Source: Nissolia schottii
Taxonomy: Eukaryota; Streptophyta; Magnoliopsida; Fabales; Fabaceae
Direction: 5' to 3'
NCBI GenBank assembly: GCA_003254905.1
Contig: QANU01018855.1
Coordinates: 474,831-538,830, forward strand
DNA length: 64,000 nucleotides
The notes under the pieces are model-generated. The model was not told where the DNA came from and did no database searches. It saw only the letters and a list, made by a program, of their open reading frames with translations. Positions 48,263 to 60,300 of this stretch are shown here, in pieces. Each line of letters starts with the position of its first letter. The first letter of the stretch is position 1. Both the position numbers and the translations under genes were made by a program.

Positions 48263-49126
48263 GTACCGATGCCGTTCCCTCGTCATTCTTCTATTAATCT
48301 CCCACTGCAGCTTCTAATAATCAATTCTTTCGTGTTTTTCTATCCGTATTGCTATGCTGTTTTTAATTTTTGCTTAATTTGTGATGATCTTTTAGTTAAT
48401 CCTTCGGTGAGGGTAATTGCTTCGTTCTAAGTCACATTATTCAATCTTTTGTGGATTTGGCGATCTTGTTGAGCTATATTTTATGTGTGTAGCTGATTTT
48501 TTGTTTTTAATTTTTTTTATCAAATTTTCGGGTCTCTCTTTTGTTAATTTTTTAATTCATCGATTATTACTAGTTTAGTATCAGTTTCAAATAGCATCTG
48601 CTTCAGACTTCAGCCATACGAATGATTGATTTGTTAGCATTGCCGAGTTTTTTTTTCCTAAAGCTTGGAATAATGTACTAAGGTGTTGCGGTTTTTTTGC
48701 TCATTTGCAACTTCAATTGTTTCTCTGTTCAATTGGATGTTGTGTTCAATTTGATGCTGTCATCAGCTGGTGAATGTATTGTACATAAAATTGAGGTTTG
48801 TGATTGTAGATTTTATTGTACTCAACTTTTATTATTCTAAAGAGTCAGTGATTTTGGATTTAGGACATGATGGTGTCTTTTATTTCATTGAGGGTTCGTT
48901 TGGTTGTATGGCAAACTTTATATATTATGTGTTTTATTACAAATCTTTACATAGTTGTGCCCGAAAGATAGGGATTCGCCGGTTGATTTAAATGTGATGA
49001 ATTTTTTTCATGAATATCTGTTTATTTGTCTCGTGTACTTTTGCATTTTATTGGTCATACTAATGCAATATCAGAAACCTTGTCTTGCATCCATAACGTT
49101 GTATATGTTGCCTATGGTTGAGCAGG

Positions 49127-49324
49127 ATGGATTCTGGAATTAAGCATGCTATCGTCGTGAAAGTTATGGGTCGTACTGGATCCAGAGGGCAAGTGACCCA
49201 GGTTAGAGTCAAGTTTCTGGATGATCAGAACCGACACATCATGAGGAATGTTAAAGGACCAGTGAGAGAAGGAGACATTCTCACCCTACTTGAGTCCGAG
49301 AGAGAAGCAAGGAGGTTGCGCTAG
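49127..49324 (+). CDS. RPS28: 40S ribosomal protein S28 (eS28)
   Basis: A single coding exon of 65 residues plus TAG, the normal length of plant eS28. The product begins [18 protein letters not shown] and ends with a SEREARRLR tail, as in the family. It is an OB-fold protein of the small subunit near the mRNA exit/E-site region (known). The start ATG follows the acceptor of the leader intron by one base. No lesions. Confidence 0.97.
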   Translation: MDSGIKHAIVVKVMGRTGSRGQVTQVRVKFLDDQNRHIMRNVKGPVREGDILTLLESEREARRLR

Positions 49325-50460
49325 AGAGTCTCCATGGGTTGGATCAGTATTTAGTAAAACATATTGATTCATTTTTGTTTTGGGTTTTAATGGTAGTTTG
49401 CAAATGCCATATGTTGCATCCTGTGTTGTCCTGGATCTACATTATGCTCTTATTATCAAACTTGTTCTTCTATTCCCTGCGTTTAAACTTCAATTTTAGG
49501 TGGCTGAATTTTGAATTAATTTGTGCTATGACTTATATATGATGCTTTTCCTGTTCTCTTAGCCTGTATTGAGCTGTGTAGTGGTTACTTTTATATAAGC
49601 AAAAGCTTGTGAACTACACAAACTATGGTTTTTTTCTTCATGGCATTACTTGACTACAATTTGTTAAGCACTTCTGAGATTCTCTGAAACCTGAGATTCA
49701 AATTTATTTTACTTGGAAACAAGGCAATAGTCATGGATTAGGTACTTTGGACAAAAAGGAAAGAAAGATCGACTCCGGATTCATATGCATTGCAAATATG
49801 AAAACTGTTATGAATGATTCTCGCTTTAACTTTGTGATTGTGGTGTGATTGGAAAACTAAATGAAAAATGTTCATTACCACGAAAAGAAACTTTGTTTCC
49901 GTATGTTGGTCTCGAAACGTTGTATTCTCATACATATGTGGATAACACACCTACATATCTTATTCTACGGTCAGGTATTTTGCTCCTGCCATTTGATTTC
50001 GTTGTCTTCGTGCAAAATGAATTCGGGCAGCATTTCAAAGTAACGCTTTCAGAACTTAATGCCTACATTCAGCGGACCCAAGTTAAATTATTTCTTCACA
50101 TACCAGTATTTCAGACAAACAAAAAATTATACATGTTTAAAAAATAATTGTTTTAAAGTTTTTCATATAATAACATCCTGTGTAAAGTTTTTATATTTTT
50201 ATATAAATAAAACGTTAAGATCAAATTATCTATAGCATTTCTTTTGAATGATGCTTTGAGATAAATTAGATTAATTAGTAAAACTAAGTTTCGCCGCAGA
50301 AAGGAATACGAAACGAAACTCAGCCTAGTGGAGAATTCAGTAGGATACTCTAGTGCTTTTTCCCGCATGATGAATCTTTCACACGTCTTTTTAATTTTTT
50401 AATGCTTCTTTGAATAATGTTTCGAGACATATTAGGGGAATGTGATCCCAAAATGTTTGT
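49325..50460. other. RPS28 3' flank and intergenic DNA
   Basis: 3'UTR-like sequence to roughly 49550, then AT-rich DNA. The open frames here show no recognisable domain. Confidence 0.5.
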
Positions 50461-50464
50461 AGGG

Positions 50465-50726
50465 ATATTGATCGCATAATTAGCCGTTTTGTCTGAGAGA
50501 ATAATATTGGTTCAGGGATGCACCTTGTTAGCTGGGGAAAAGTTGCCCAATCCCGAGCTAGTGGTGGGCTTGGTTTGCGTGATGCTCGGGATACTAATGT
50601 GACACTGATTAGTAAGTTAGTTTGGGAGATGTCAAAACCCCATCGTAAATCATGGGCTCAAATGCTGATTCAAAAGTACCTTCTCAATGTTGATTTTGCC
50701 TCCTTGAAAATTTTACCGAATTGTTC
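50465..50726 (+). mobile_element. LINE ORF2 fragment, left part
   Basis: Translates as IDRIISRFV*...GMHLVSWGKVAQ, then GGLGLRDAR and KLVWEM...KSWAQMLIQKYL, the RT/zf-RVT junction typical of plant L1-like ORF2. An internal stop shows decay. It is interrupted at 50727 by another element and resumes at 51540. Confidence 0.75.
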
Positions 50727-51539
50727 GGGGTTTTTACATAAATATGGTTTTTACATAGTACAATTCCGGATATGTGGGGGGAAGAAAAAATTTACGGTTG
50801 TATGGGAGTGGTAGATGAAATCGGTAATGGGGGGCCCGATTTCAGAACCGAGGAAAAAAGAAAAAAAAAATAATAAAGGGGGGAAATCGGCGAGGGATGG
50901 GCCGATTTCAGGAAAGCAGCAGAGCAGTGGCACACAGGTTGCATGGATTTTAAGGCCAGATTTAGTGGAGTCAATACTTTTAGAACTATGATGAACGGTG
51001 AGTGTGTGTGTGAGTGAGGTTAATAAATAAATACTTAGAGCAGTTGGCAAATGTGTCAGTGAAATTAATAAATAAATAGATAAATAAATGAAAGAAGTAT
51101 GTTCGTTTAATGAATACAGAGGGGAGCACGCTTGCCTTCATGACAAGAAACTCTCCAGATTCAAGCTACACTGAAAGATAAAGGTGTTGAGAAGAAATGA
51201 GTTTGATTTTCTTTCTGCAGGTTCGCGTGCTCCGCGTGCTCCCTCCCCCTCCGCGTCTCCCCCACTCTGCGCCTGATGGGACTCGTCGCAGAGGGCCTGA
51301 AATCGGCCAAGCAAGCCCCGATTTAGGGGCCCCTGCCACTGCTCTGCTGCTGTCCTGAAATCGGCCCATCCCTGGCCGATTTCCCCCCTTATTTTTATTT
51401 TTTTTCTTTTCTCCCCAGTTCTGAAATCGGGCCCCCCAATACCGATTTCATCTACCACTCCCATACATCCGTAAATTTTTTCTTCCCCCCACATATTCGG
51501 AATTGTACTGTGTAAAAACCATATTTATGTAAAAACTCC
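50727..51539. mobile_element. Long-TIR (Mutator-like) element nested in the LINE
   Basis: Starts GGGGTTTTTACATAAATATGG and ends with the inverse of GGAGTTTTTACATAAATATGG. Arms of about 200 bases (50727-50930 and 51335-51539) are near-complete inverted copies, containing GAAATCGG/CCGATTTC several times and the CAGCAGAGCAGTGGCA block. The flanks GAATTGTTC (50718-50726) and GAATTCTTG (51540-51548) match 7/9. The central 0.4 kb includes a GC-rich stretch around 51220-51300. No transposase. Confidence 0.75.
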
Positions 51540-51860
51540 GAATTCTTGGGGGGTCTCCTACTTGAAAAGCTATCTATAAAACTTTTGCTATTTTTCGGAG
51601 TGGTTATGTGTACCGTGTGAGCAAGGGGCATTTGTCCTTTTGGTTTGATAACTGATTGGGAGATAGTCCTCTTTGCGAGTTGGTTTCATATGTTCATATA
51701 TATATATTTTTTTTATCTACGACTACGTGTTTGTGATGTTTGGCAGGATGGTGCATGAATTTTCTCTAGATTGACTACTCCTATGACGGTTCAAGTGCAA
51801 CAGAAACTGAGACAAATTGTGATGTGGCTTCATGATAGTTTGGTTCCAGTGCAGGTTTTT
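51540..51860 (+). mobile_element. LINE ORF2 fragment, right part
   Basis: Continues the same frame type: YRVSKGHLSFWFDN*LGDSPL, then RLRVCDVWQDGA and LRQIVMWLHDSLVP, the zf-RVT region of the same LINE class. Stops are present. Together with the left part it marks one old insertion. Confidence 0.65.
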
Positions 51861-51959
51861 TTTTTTCTTTGATAAGATGGCAAAGTTTGATTATTTGGGT
51901 GATATAGGATCCATTGCAGAGCAAGTAACCTTGAAATTAGCTGCTCCTTGTTTGGGTAA

Positions 51960-52450
51960 ATAATGTAATTTTTAATGCTTTGTGTATTGTGATGCTTACT
52001 TTAGACACTTAACTGACCATCTTTGCATCCTTAGAGTAAATTGAATTTCTGAGTTCAACAGCGGGCTGGATCTACTGCTGCTGAACCCACAACCATGAAT
52101 GGAACTTCAAAGTATATGACTGCAGAGTTTATTTTCTTACTCTTCATTGCATTTAATGCGTTGTATCGTTCCTTACATATGCGGTATACAGTTTTTCCTA
52201 GGAAGCCAACGAGGTAAAATGTGTGGTCAAGGATTTGTGTTTGCTGCAAGCAACGATGTACAGTCATTGAAATGTTCAGGGAGTGGCCTCCTTAGCGGTG
52301 TCATGAACCAGTAAGCATTTGCATCAATTTTTCTTGTATGTTTCCAGTTTGTACCTTAAATTAGATAGTATACTCTTTCTTCTTGGTATTGATTTTTCTT
52401 CTTCACTTTTTCCTTTTCTTTTTCCTCTAATGACAAGATGATAAGATTCT
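51960..52450 (+). repeat. Paralogous NLR 3'-flank segment A
   Basis: Shares ordered blocks with 59750-60300: TATTGTGATG.TT.CTTTAGACAC, CTTAGAGTAA..., GAGTTCAAC.GC.GGCT, GTGTGGTCAAGG.TTTG, GCTGCA.GC.ACGAT.TACA, CATTGAAATGT.CAG and CAATTTTTCTTGTAT. The second copy follows the intact NLR, so this is probably the tail of a lost neighbouring NLR copy. Confidence 0.6.
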
Positions 52451-54612
52451 CTGTGAGGCCATTTTTACCCTTGAAAGCTAGCTCCTGTGGGGAACTCAAG
52501 ATATGCTACTCATCCCAACACATGACTGAAGAATGAGGCTGCTGGTGGCAGAGTAGTTCAGATAAGAAAATACGGGAATGCTGAGAAATAAGACAAGGTC
52601 TTGGGTGAGGTTCAATGTCTCTGGGAATGCCAAAATGGACACTGCTTCCGAAGAAGTGCTTAAGAAACCTGATGTCATGGCCATTGAGAATTTCCAATTA
52701 AGAAGGATGAGAACTAATGTTGATTAAGTTCTGATATTGAGTTTAGATGTTCTTCACTGGTGTAAAAGAGTGTTATCTATTTTTCTTTTAAGTACTTCAT
52801 CAGATGTTTTTTTCATGTTTTGCAGTACTTGACAATGTTGTTCTTGATATACAATATGAATGTACGTTAGTTATTTCTTCTTCTATCAAAAGAAAACAAG
52901 TAACATTTCAGGTTCACATTTCAGATCTGAAACTACTGTTTGTTTTTTCCTTCCTTTCTTTTTCTTCTACACATGACTGACTGAATGTTGGTTAAAATAT
53001 TACAAATATCGGAAATTGATTTTTCCATTAGTCTTAATTTTTTTTTTTTTTACAATAAAAGTTTGAGTATTCACGTAGGTTAAAGTTTAGCCACTTCAAG
53101 TACTTTCAAAGGTATATATAAATTATCTACCAAAATGATTTTCACGTCTTTAAGGAGAGTTAAACTCACTTTTTTGTGAGTTAAAGACTTTCTTACCATT
53201 TTCCCTAACATGTTTACTGACTAAGAGTCTGTCTAAACCACGATGGTTGTCTCAAAAATTTGAACATTGAACCTCTCCCTATGTATAAGAATTGTTTAGT
53301 GTTACAGTCAATCTCTTGACACTAAAATATGATTGTGTGATTAATATCTTAAATTTATGTAGTGGTAGACTAGTAGAGGCATATTATGCCTCTATTAGGG
53401 CGACTTCAATTTAATTTCTAAAAAAGTACTAATTAATAGAATAAATCTGATTATTGTTAAAATGATTAATTGATAAAAAGAGTTGGGATATAAAAATACC
53501 TTAACAATAAAATAAATTGGTTCATATATAACTTTCCTTAGATAATTCTTTTTTTTTTTTTAACTATTTGCAACAAAAAAAAAATTTACACTGTTCGTGC
53601 ATATAACTAAATCCTTAAAAAAAAAAAAAAAATAATAATAATAAACAAAAAAGGATTTTAGTTTGGTTGTCTTTCTTCCACCCATGTCTTCTTTGGGCAT
53701 ATCAATGGGAAGAGAATGTGACGTAGAAAGAAACAACCGCAGGGGAACTAGTTCCATGCCCAGCAAGTGTTACCCAATGGCTATGAGCGAAGCATATCAG
53801 GTAAATAGGTCTTCACCCTACAAATATCAACTCCCTCATTTGCTTTTATGTTTTCCATTTTTTAATGCTTTTTTCTGATTTGGTCCCTTATATATTCATG
53901 ATGTAAGGGATTATTAGAATGATGAATGATATGATGTGAGCATTCGAATATGTTTGTGAACTCCTTCAGAATATTCCTTGGAGTTATAGCAACCAGTCTT
54001 GAATTGCTAAAATAAAAAATTTTATTGAGAACACAAAAGTTGAAAATTTCCACAAATTGTTTAATTTATCTCGCACATCATCGTTCAAAAATGCAATAAA
54101 AAATTTCTCTTTGATGCTTGTGCAAAGCATGGGAGATGCAAAAAATTTCAACCGTAGGATCATTCAAAGAGTAGAGATTTAATAGACAATTATTGTAAAG
54201 TATTTGAGACTGTTAAGTAATTGTATCTCTAACCACAAGGCCTAGAATTGTTGGTAGCTAGTTGGGTTCCTTAAAGTCATGAGTTCAAAGAGGGCCTCGC
54301 GGCCAAAAGTATATCCACTTAGGTGAGCTCAAACTCTCGGATGAATTACTCACTGCTTCCGACAACGGTGAATACCCTTAGTGAGAACAAAAAAAGTCTT
54401 TATGAAACATATCACCTCTTGGGCGAAACAGAAGACCGCAACAACCATCACCATCATACAGAAGTCAATAATATCATTTGCTACAATGTGAATGTGTGTG
54501 TGTGTATGGGGTCAACTAGTATTTCACATACTGCAACCACCATTTCTCTTATCCTTAGTGCAAACTAGCTACAACCACTTCCCTTTCCTTACCTTTCTTC
54601 TAATCTGAGATC
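52451..54612. other. Region upstream of the NLR, no gene recognised
   Basis: A transcript-like but unrecognised stretch around 52480-52735, poly-T/poly-A tracts at 53039 and 53619, and several short frames without domain signals. The last 300 bases are presumably NLR promoter/leader; no clear TATA box was singled out. Confidence 0.5.
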
Positions 54613-57600
54613 ATGACTGCACGATTTGTGGTCGAAAATGTTGTCAGTAATTTCATTGGTCTTCTTTTCAACAGGTTGGTTTCACCTGTGATTGTCAAGT
54701 TGATCCAACGAAAGAAGCTTGATCGGAAGCTGGTTGAAAGGCTGGACACAACTCTGAATGCTGCTCGAGCTGTGCTTAGTGATGCTGAACAGAAACAGAT
54801 CAAGAACCCTGCAGTGCAGAAGTGGCTCTCTGACCTCAAAGATGCTGTCTATAAGGCTGATGACTTATTGGATGAAGTTTCAACCGTTGCTGAGATTCAA
54901 AAGCTTGCACCGGGTAACTCCAAGTCTCCTTATCTCAATTTGCATGATAGGGGGATCGCAGAAAGGATGGAGGACATAATTGACACACTAGAGTCGATTG
55001 TAATACTGAAAGACACTCTTGGTTTGAAAGAGATTCCAAAGGAGAGCATGTCATGGAGGATAACAACTTCTCTAGTTGAAAGATCTGATATATATGGCAG
55101 GGACAAAGATAAGGAGGCCATAATAAGATTATTGCTAGATGATACTAGTGATGGTGAAATATCTGTGATCCCTATTGTGGGCCTGGGTGGAATTGGAAAA
55201 ACTACGTTGGCTCAATTGGTTTACCATAATGACAAAGTGAATCAAAGTTTTGATTTTCAAGCTTGGGTTTGTGTATCCGAAGAATTTGATGTATTTAAGG
55301 TGACTAGGACTTTAATACAAGCAATAACCGGTGGATCTTGTGACACGAATGATTTGAATTTACTTCAACATGATTTGAAGGAAAAATTGTCAAGACGAAA
55401 ATTCTTAGTCGTGCTAGACGATGCATGGAATGAGAATTATGATGATTGGATTAGGCTTCTAAAACCTTTTCGAAATGGGGTTAAGGGAAGTAAACTTCTT
55501 ATAACAACTCGCAGTAGAAAAGTTGCTTCTGTGGTGCAAACTGTTCCACCTCACGAACTAAGTTTATTGTCTCATGAAGATTGTTGGTTAGTGTTTGCGA
55601 AGCATGCACTTCTTTCTGTTGATTCTATGGTGGATCCAACTCTTGAAAAAATTGGTAGGCAGATTGTTAACAAGTGTAACGGATTACCCTTAGCAGCTCA
55701 AACACTTGGAGGCTTATTGCGAGGAAAGTATGATATAGGGTATTGGAATCATATTTTGAAGAGTGAGATTTGGGAATTTTCTGAAGATAGGTGTAAGATT
55801 ATTCCTGCTTTGAGAATAAGTTATTACTATCTTCCCTCGTGTTTAAAAGAGTGCTTTGTTTATTGCTCCTTATATCCCAAGGACTATCAGTTTGATAAAG
55901 ATGAATTAATCTTATTGTGGATGGCAGAAAATTTTTTACAGCCACTGGGAAGAAAGTCTTTAGAGGAAGTTGGTGATGAATATTTTGATGAATTAGTTTC
56001 CCGATCATATTTTCAACATTATGAAGACGGATTGTTTGTGATGCACGATCTCCTGCATGATTTGGCAACATTCTATGCTGGGGAATTCTATTTTAGAGCT
56101 GAAGAACTTGGAAATGCAGTTGAAATTGGCATTAAAACTCGTCATTTGTCGCATAACGCTAAAGGCAAGTATCCGATTCTAGAACTTCTGGCTGTCTGTG
56201 ATAGAGTAAAACATATGAGGACATTCCTTGAAATCAATTTGGACTCAAATATTCCATTCAACATGGAAAACGTTCCTTGCACTTTACTCTCACAAATGAA
56301 GTGCTTGAGATTTTTGTCATTTAAATGCTTTCCTCTTGACTCATTGTCTGATTCAATTGATGAATTGATTCATTTGCGTTATTTGGATTTATCTTTGACA
56401 CATATTGTGACATTACCTGAGTCATTATGTAACTTGTACAACCTACAAACCTTGAAGTTGTGTGGCTGTCGTAATCTGAAAATTCTTCCCAGTGGCATGC
56501 AAGATCTTGTGAATTTGCGCCATCTTGATCTTAGACGTACTTCTCTAGAAGAGATGCCGAAAGGAATAAGCAAACTAAAACATTTGCAGCTTTTAAGTAA
56601 CTTTATTGTTGGGAAGAATGAACAGAACAAGATTAGTGAATTGGGAGCACTTGTGAATCTTCGTGGGCCGCTATCGATTGCCAAATTAGAGAATGTCATC
56701 AATAGTGATGAAGCTTTGGAGGCAAGGATGGTTGAAAAGAACAACATTAACATTTTGGAGTTGATGTGGTCGGCTGATGACAATGTTGTTGATTCTCTAG
56801 TTGAGAGAGAGATACTTGACGAGTTACGTCCTCACACAGGACTGAAAGAGCTAACAATACTGGGTTACAGGGGTACATTGTTTCCGGATTGGTTAGGGCT
56901 TTCTTCCTACCACATGACTAATATAATGCTGAAGGGTTGTAGGAATTGTTGTAGGGTTCCTTCACTTGGACAGTTACCCTCTCTCAAGCACCTACGCATT
57001 TCAAATTTTGATGGGCTGGAGACTGCTGGTGCTGAGTTTTACAAGAATGATGACTCCTGTTGGCTGACACCCTTTCCATCCCTTGAAACTCTAGATTTAT
57101 ATAATATGCCTTGCTGGCAGGAATGGTGTTTGCCCGAGTTGGATGCTTTTCCTCGACTTAAGGAGCTTTCAATAAGTAATTGTCCTATGTTAAAGAGAGA
57201 TTTTCCCATTCACCTGCCGGCTTTGGAACTACTTAGCATTAGTGAATGTGAGCAGCTTGCTTGTTCTCTCCCAATAGCTCCTGCGATTCACTCTTTATGG
57301 ATACAAGGCGACAACAATGTAACAATGCGAGAACTACCGCTTTTATTGCGCTCTCTAGAGATTGAAGGAAACCATCTGGTGCAGTCCATATTGGAGGCTA
57401 TTTCCCACACACAACTAACTTGTCTCGACAATTTGGTCATCTCAAACTGTTCCTTAGCCATTTCATTACCTGTGGCTTGCTTACCCCCATCATTGGGATC
57501 CCTGAGCATCAAGCGTTGCAGAAAACTAGAATTCCAGATGCAACATCAACACAAGTCACTGAAGTCATTAGGCATATCTGACAGCTGTGATTCACACACA

Positions 57601-58257
57601 TCCTTCCCGTTGGATTCCTTTCCAAATCTCACAGATCTCGAAATCCATCGGTGTGAAAATATGAAGTCTCTTGAGGCGTCACAGTCTCTTCCAAGTCTTC
57701 ATTCTTTAGTAATTGATGACTGCCCTAGTTTTGTATCCTTCTCAAGACTAGGGATGGCTGCACCTCAGCTAGAGATTCTCATAATAATGCGTTGCCCAGA
57801 GATTGTTTCGTTTCTTGAAGAGGGTCCACTTCCTAACTTGAGAGATATTTGTATCAGCCACTCCAAGAACCTACTGCGCTGCCTAGCATCGATGTACTCA
57901 CATATTCAGAGTCTTGTCCATCTTTGGATAAAGCCTGGATGTGACAGTGTAAAGTCCTTCCCAGAGGAGTGTTGCCTGCCTCCCTCCCTTGAGTCTCTGG
58001 AACTGTCAGAGATTCCAAGTTTGGAGACGTTGGACTGCAAAGGTCTTGCCCACCTCTCCTCCCTCAAAGAATTAACTATTGATGACTGTCCCAAGTTGGA
58101 GAATATAGCAGGAGAAAGGCTGCCTGCCTCTCTAATACGACTCTTCATCAAAGAAAGTCCTTTGCTGGGTAAACGGTGCGAGATGAAGGACCCACAAATT
58201 TGGCCCAAAATTTCCCACATCCGCGGCATTCAAGTTGATGACAGTTGGATTTGGTGA
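54613..58257 (+). CDS. CC-NB-LRR disease resistance protein (RPP13-like CNL)
   Basis: Intact uninterrupted frame of 1214 residues, normal length for the class. Rx-type coiled-coil domain about 1-140 with the EDVID-region variant VYKADDLLDEV (79-89). NB-ARC: P-loop GLGGIGKTT (190-198), kinase-2 LVVLDDAW (265-272), RNBS-B GSKLLITTR (292-300), GLPL (357-360), RNBS-D CFVYCSLYP (414-422), MHD region VMHDLLHDLA (476-485). LRRs run from about 560 to the end, including LPSGMQDLVNLRHLDL and many C-x-x-L type repeats, ending with a PQIWPKISHIRG motif common in legume CNLs. All ATP-binding and MHD residues are present, so it looks functional. Such proteins are cytoplasmic immune receptors recognising pathogen effectors (family knowledge); its specific ligand is unknown. 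AACAG|GTAATTG after the stop (near 58281) suggests a 3'UTR intron. Confidence 0.95.
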   Translation: MTARFVVENVVSNFIGLLFNRLVSPVIVKLIQRKKLDRKLVERLDTTLNAARAVLSDAEQKQIKNPAVQKWLSDLKDAVYKADDLLDEVSTVAEIQKLAPGNSKSPYLNLHDRGIAERMEDIIDTLESIVILKDTLGLKEIPKESMSWRITTSLVERSDIYGRDKDKEAIIRLLLDDTSDGEISVIPIVGLGGIGKTTLAQLVYHNDKVNQSFDFQAWVCVSEEFDVFKVTRTLIQAITGGSCDTNDLNLLQHDLKEKLSRRKFLVVLDDAWNENYDDWIRLLKPFRNGVKGSKLLITTRSRKVASVVQTVPPHELSLLSHEDCWLVFAKHALLSVDSMVDPTLEKIGRQIVNKCNGLPLAAQTLGGLLRGKYDIGYWNHILKSEIWEFSEDRCKIIPALRISYYYLPSCLKECFVYCSLYPKDYQFDKDELILLWMAENFLQPLGRKSLEEVGDEYFDELVSRSYFQHYEDGLFVMHDLLHDLATFYAGEFYFRAEELGNAVEIGIKTRHLSHNAKGKYPILELLAVCDRVKHMRTFLEINLDSNIPFNMENVPCTLLSQMKCLRFLSFKCFPLDSLSDSIDELIHLRYLDLSLTHIVTLPESLCNLYNLQTLKLCGCRNLKILPSGMQDLVNLRHLDLRRTSLEEMPKGISKLKHLQLLSNFIVGKNEQNKISELGALVNLRGPLSIAKLENVINSDEALEARMVEKNNINILELMWSADDNVVDSLVEREILDELRPHTGLKELTILGYRGTLFPDWLGLSSYHMTNIMLKGCRNCCRVPSLGQLPSLKHLRISNFDGLETAGAEFYKNDDSCWLTPFPSLETLDLYNMPCWQEWCLPELDAFPRLKELSISNCPMLKRDFPIHLPALELLSISECEQLACSLPIAPAIHSLWIQGDNNVTMRELPLLLRSLEIEGNHLVQSILEAISHTQLTCLDNLVISNCSLAISLPVACLPPSLGSLSIKRCRKLEFQMQHQHKSLKSLGISDSCDSHTSFPLDSFPNLTDLEIHRCENMKSLEASQSLPSLHSLVIDDCPSFVSFSRLGMAAPQLEILIIMRCPEIVSFLEEGPLPNLRDICISHSKNLLRCLASMYSHIQSLVHLWIKPGCDSVKSFPEECCLPPSLESLELSEIPSLETLDCKGLAHLSSLKELTIDDCPKLENIAGERLPASLIRLFIKESPLLGKRCEMKDPQIWPKISHIRGIQVDDSWIW

Positions 58258-59749
58258 TTCAAGATCAAGATCTTCAACAGGTAATTGTTTCACTTTCCCC
58301 CAAAGTTATTTCATGTTACCATAATATATTATTTATTTTATGCACCCAAATTTTCATTCTCTTGTAAATATGAATAGTTATTAGTTTTGTTATCTTTGGC
58401 GGCTCACAAATACTTTTCGGCATTAAAAGTGGGTCTACTATTTCAAACTGAGTCAATGATATGTTTCATTCCTTTTGTTCACAGTAAATATAAACCAAAT
58501 CCGCTAACAAAACAAGTGTTAGTCACCGGTTGCATTTTATCCTAATTTTTTCAACAAGTGAGTAGTAAGTACTTTGTAGTGGCTGTTTCTTTGTAACAAG
58601 TTATTCGACCTCAGAGTTATTGGGTCCACAGTTTTAGCTCAGTGTGCTTATGTTTTGTTGGATGTGTCCAAATTTCGGACAAAAGTTTCTGATTCTTGGC
58701 ATCTGGTTTTGTTGTTCAGAATTCGGATGATACGTTACTTGCCATGTGATTTTCACTCCTCAAATTCATTCAATTGCATTACACTTCAAGTCTAATGAAT
58801 ATGTCTATTTATGATCTATCTTGCAATTCATCTCCTTGAAATTTATACCATTTAGATGCCATCAGCTGCTTCTTACTATTTACATTTTTTTTTTCTCAGG
58901 TAATCAAGAGTTCTTAGCTAGCTGGACATTTCAACATGCTACACTTCAATGATAGCAAAATAGTGAGTGATTTCCTTGTTCTAGTCTTGGCAACCATTCG
59001 TGATTGAACTATTATTCTCAGAACAGCCATACAAATATCTATATATATTTTGTTTGTTTTCAGGACAGACATCAAATCAAATATATACATAAACTAGCTG
59101 GTGCTTGAGCATAATATATTCGACTTGGTTTGACAAATCAAGATGTTTTGAAAGGTATTTTTACTTCAATGAGCTCTATTGCCGAAAACTTCAGTCACCA
59201 TCTCTATTCTGGGTTGACTTAATTGCATAACCAAATGCAGTACACAGGGTTGTATGTTGCGTGCCATGAACTATGAAACAAGGGTAGATAAAATCTATAG
59301 AAGTAGGATAGTTTTGGAAATTATTAGATTGGGAAAACTATTAATTGATTCTCTCTTTTTCTTTTACTATTTGGGGATTAACTTATCCCCTCCTTTGTTG
59401 TGTGTATAGGGACATTTGCATGTTCGTTCTGCTGGGAGTGACAAATTTGCTGACATTTTGTCGGAAATATTGTGAGCACGGTTCCTTCGGTAAATCTTTT
59501 ATTTGGGTTTAATGTTTTGTTGTCTGATCTTAATGTTGAAACATTCGTGGAGAAGGAAATGACATTCGTAGTCATTAAGAAGGTTCAAATAATTGTAGTG
59601 AAAATTCTTTTCTACTGGTTGAAGCGTGCTATTGTATGGCCATTGATAAAAAATAAATAAATAAATTAGTTTTGCATGCCTGAAGAAAGTTTGTGCAGAA
59701 CAATTGTATTTTTCTATTTTTTAAAGAAATTACTTCTGCTGCTCTAATT
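58258..59749. other. NLR 3'UTR/flank
   Basis: Likely 3'UTR exons and introns: GT-type donors at 58281 and 59149, with pyrimidine tracts and acceptors such as TTTTTTTTCTCAG near 58899. Not resolved further. No protein-coding gene seen. Confidence 0.45.
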
Positions 59750-60300
59750 TGTAATTTGTAATGCTTGTGTATGTGACTGTATTGTGATGGTTGCTTTAGA
59801 CACAAACTGAGTTGATGATATGTGGTGCTCCTTACTAGTTTATTTTTGTTCTTCATTTTAAGTAACATTATACTTGTGTTAGTTATTTGTGGCCATTTAT
59901 AATACTCTAGTATTTTATCTGTCTATCCTTATATCCACCTAGAGTAACTCGAAATTCTAAGTTCAACTGCAGGCTTGATTTGTAGCTTAGCTGTTCTTAA
60001 CTCTTCTTACTTAATGTGTTATATATCATTCATTCCATACATGATATACCATCTCATACAACTTTTCCTGAAGGAGCCAGAGAGAGAACTCGTGTGGTCA
60101 AGGTTTTGCTATTGCTGCATGCTACGATATACAAACATTGAAATGTGCAGCGGTTGTGGACTAATAAGCACTTGCCTCAATTTTTCTTGTATCTCTTTCC
60201 CACTTGTCCTGCTGTCTGCAGACCAACCGCAGTTTTCGTCACAATTTTTTTTTATTAGGCCTGGACTGAATTTTCTTTTCTTCTGATGATATGATGATAA
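59750..60300 (+). repeat. Paralogous NLR 3'-flank segment B
   Basis: Second copy of the segment at 51960-52450, in the same orientation, downstream of the intact NLR. Block order is conserved, with insertions in B. This supports tandem duplication of a whole NLR unit. Confidence 0.6.

Noticed and set aside
52480-52735. Possible exon of an unknown gene
   Set aside because: Frames are interrupted and no protein family is recognised; could be NLR 3' flank.
53663-53878. Small frame MVVFLPPMSS... upstream of the NLR
   Set aside because: Short, no recognisable domain, no conserved context; cannot be told from chance.
54240-54330. tRNA-like GGTAGCTAGTTGGG...GAGTTCAAA sequence
   Set aside because: Only weak A- and B-box resemblance, no cloverleaf and no repeat partner in the window.
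54323-54568. 81-codon frame just before the NLR
   Set aside because: His-run and low-complexity content, overlaps the presumed NLR leader/promoter; no evidence of coding.
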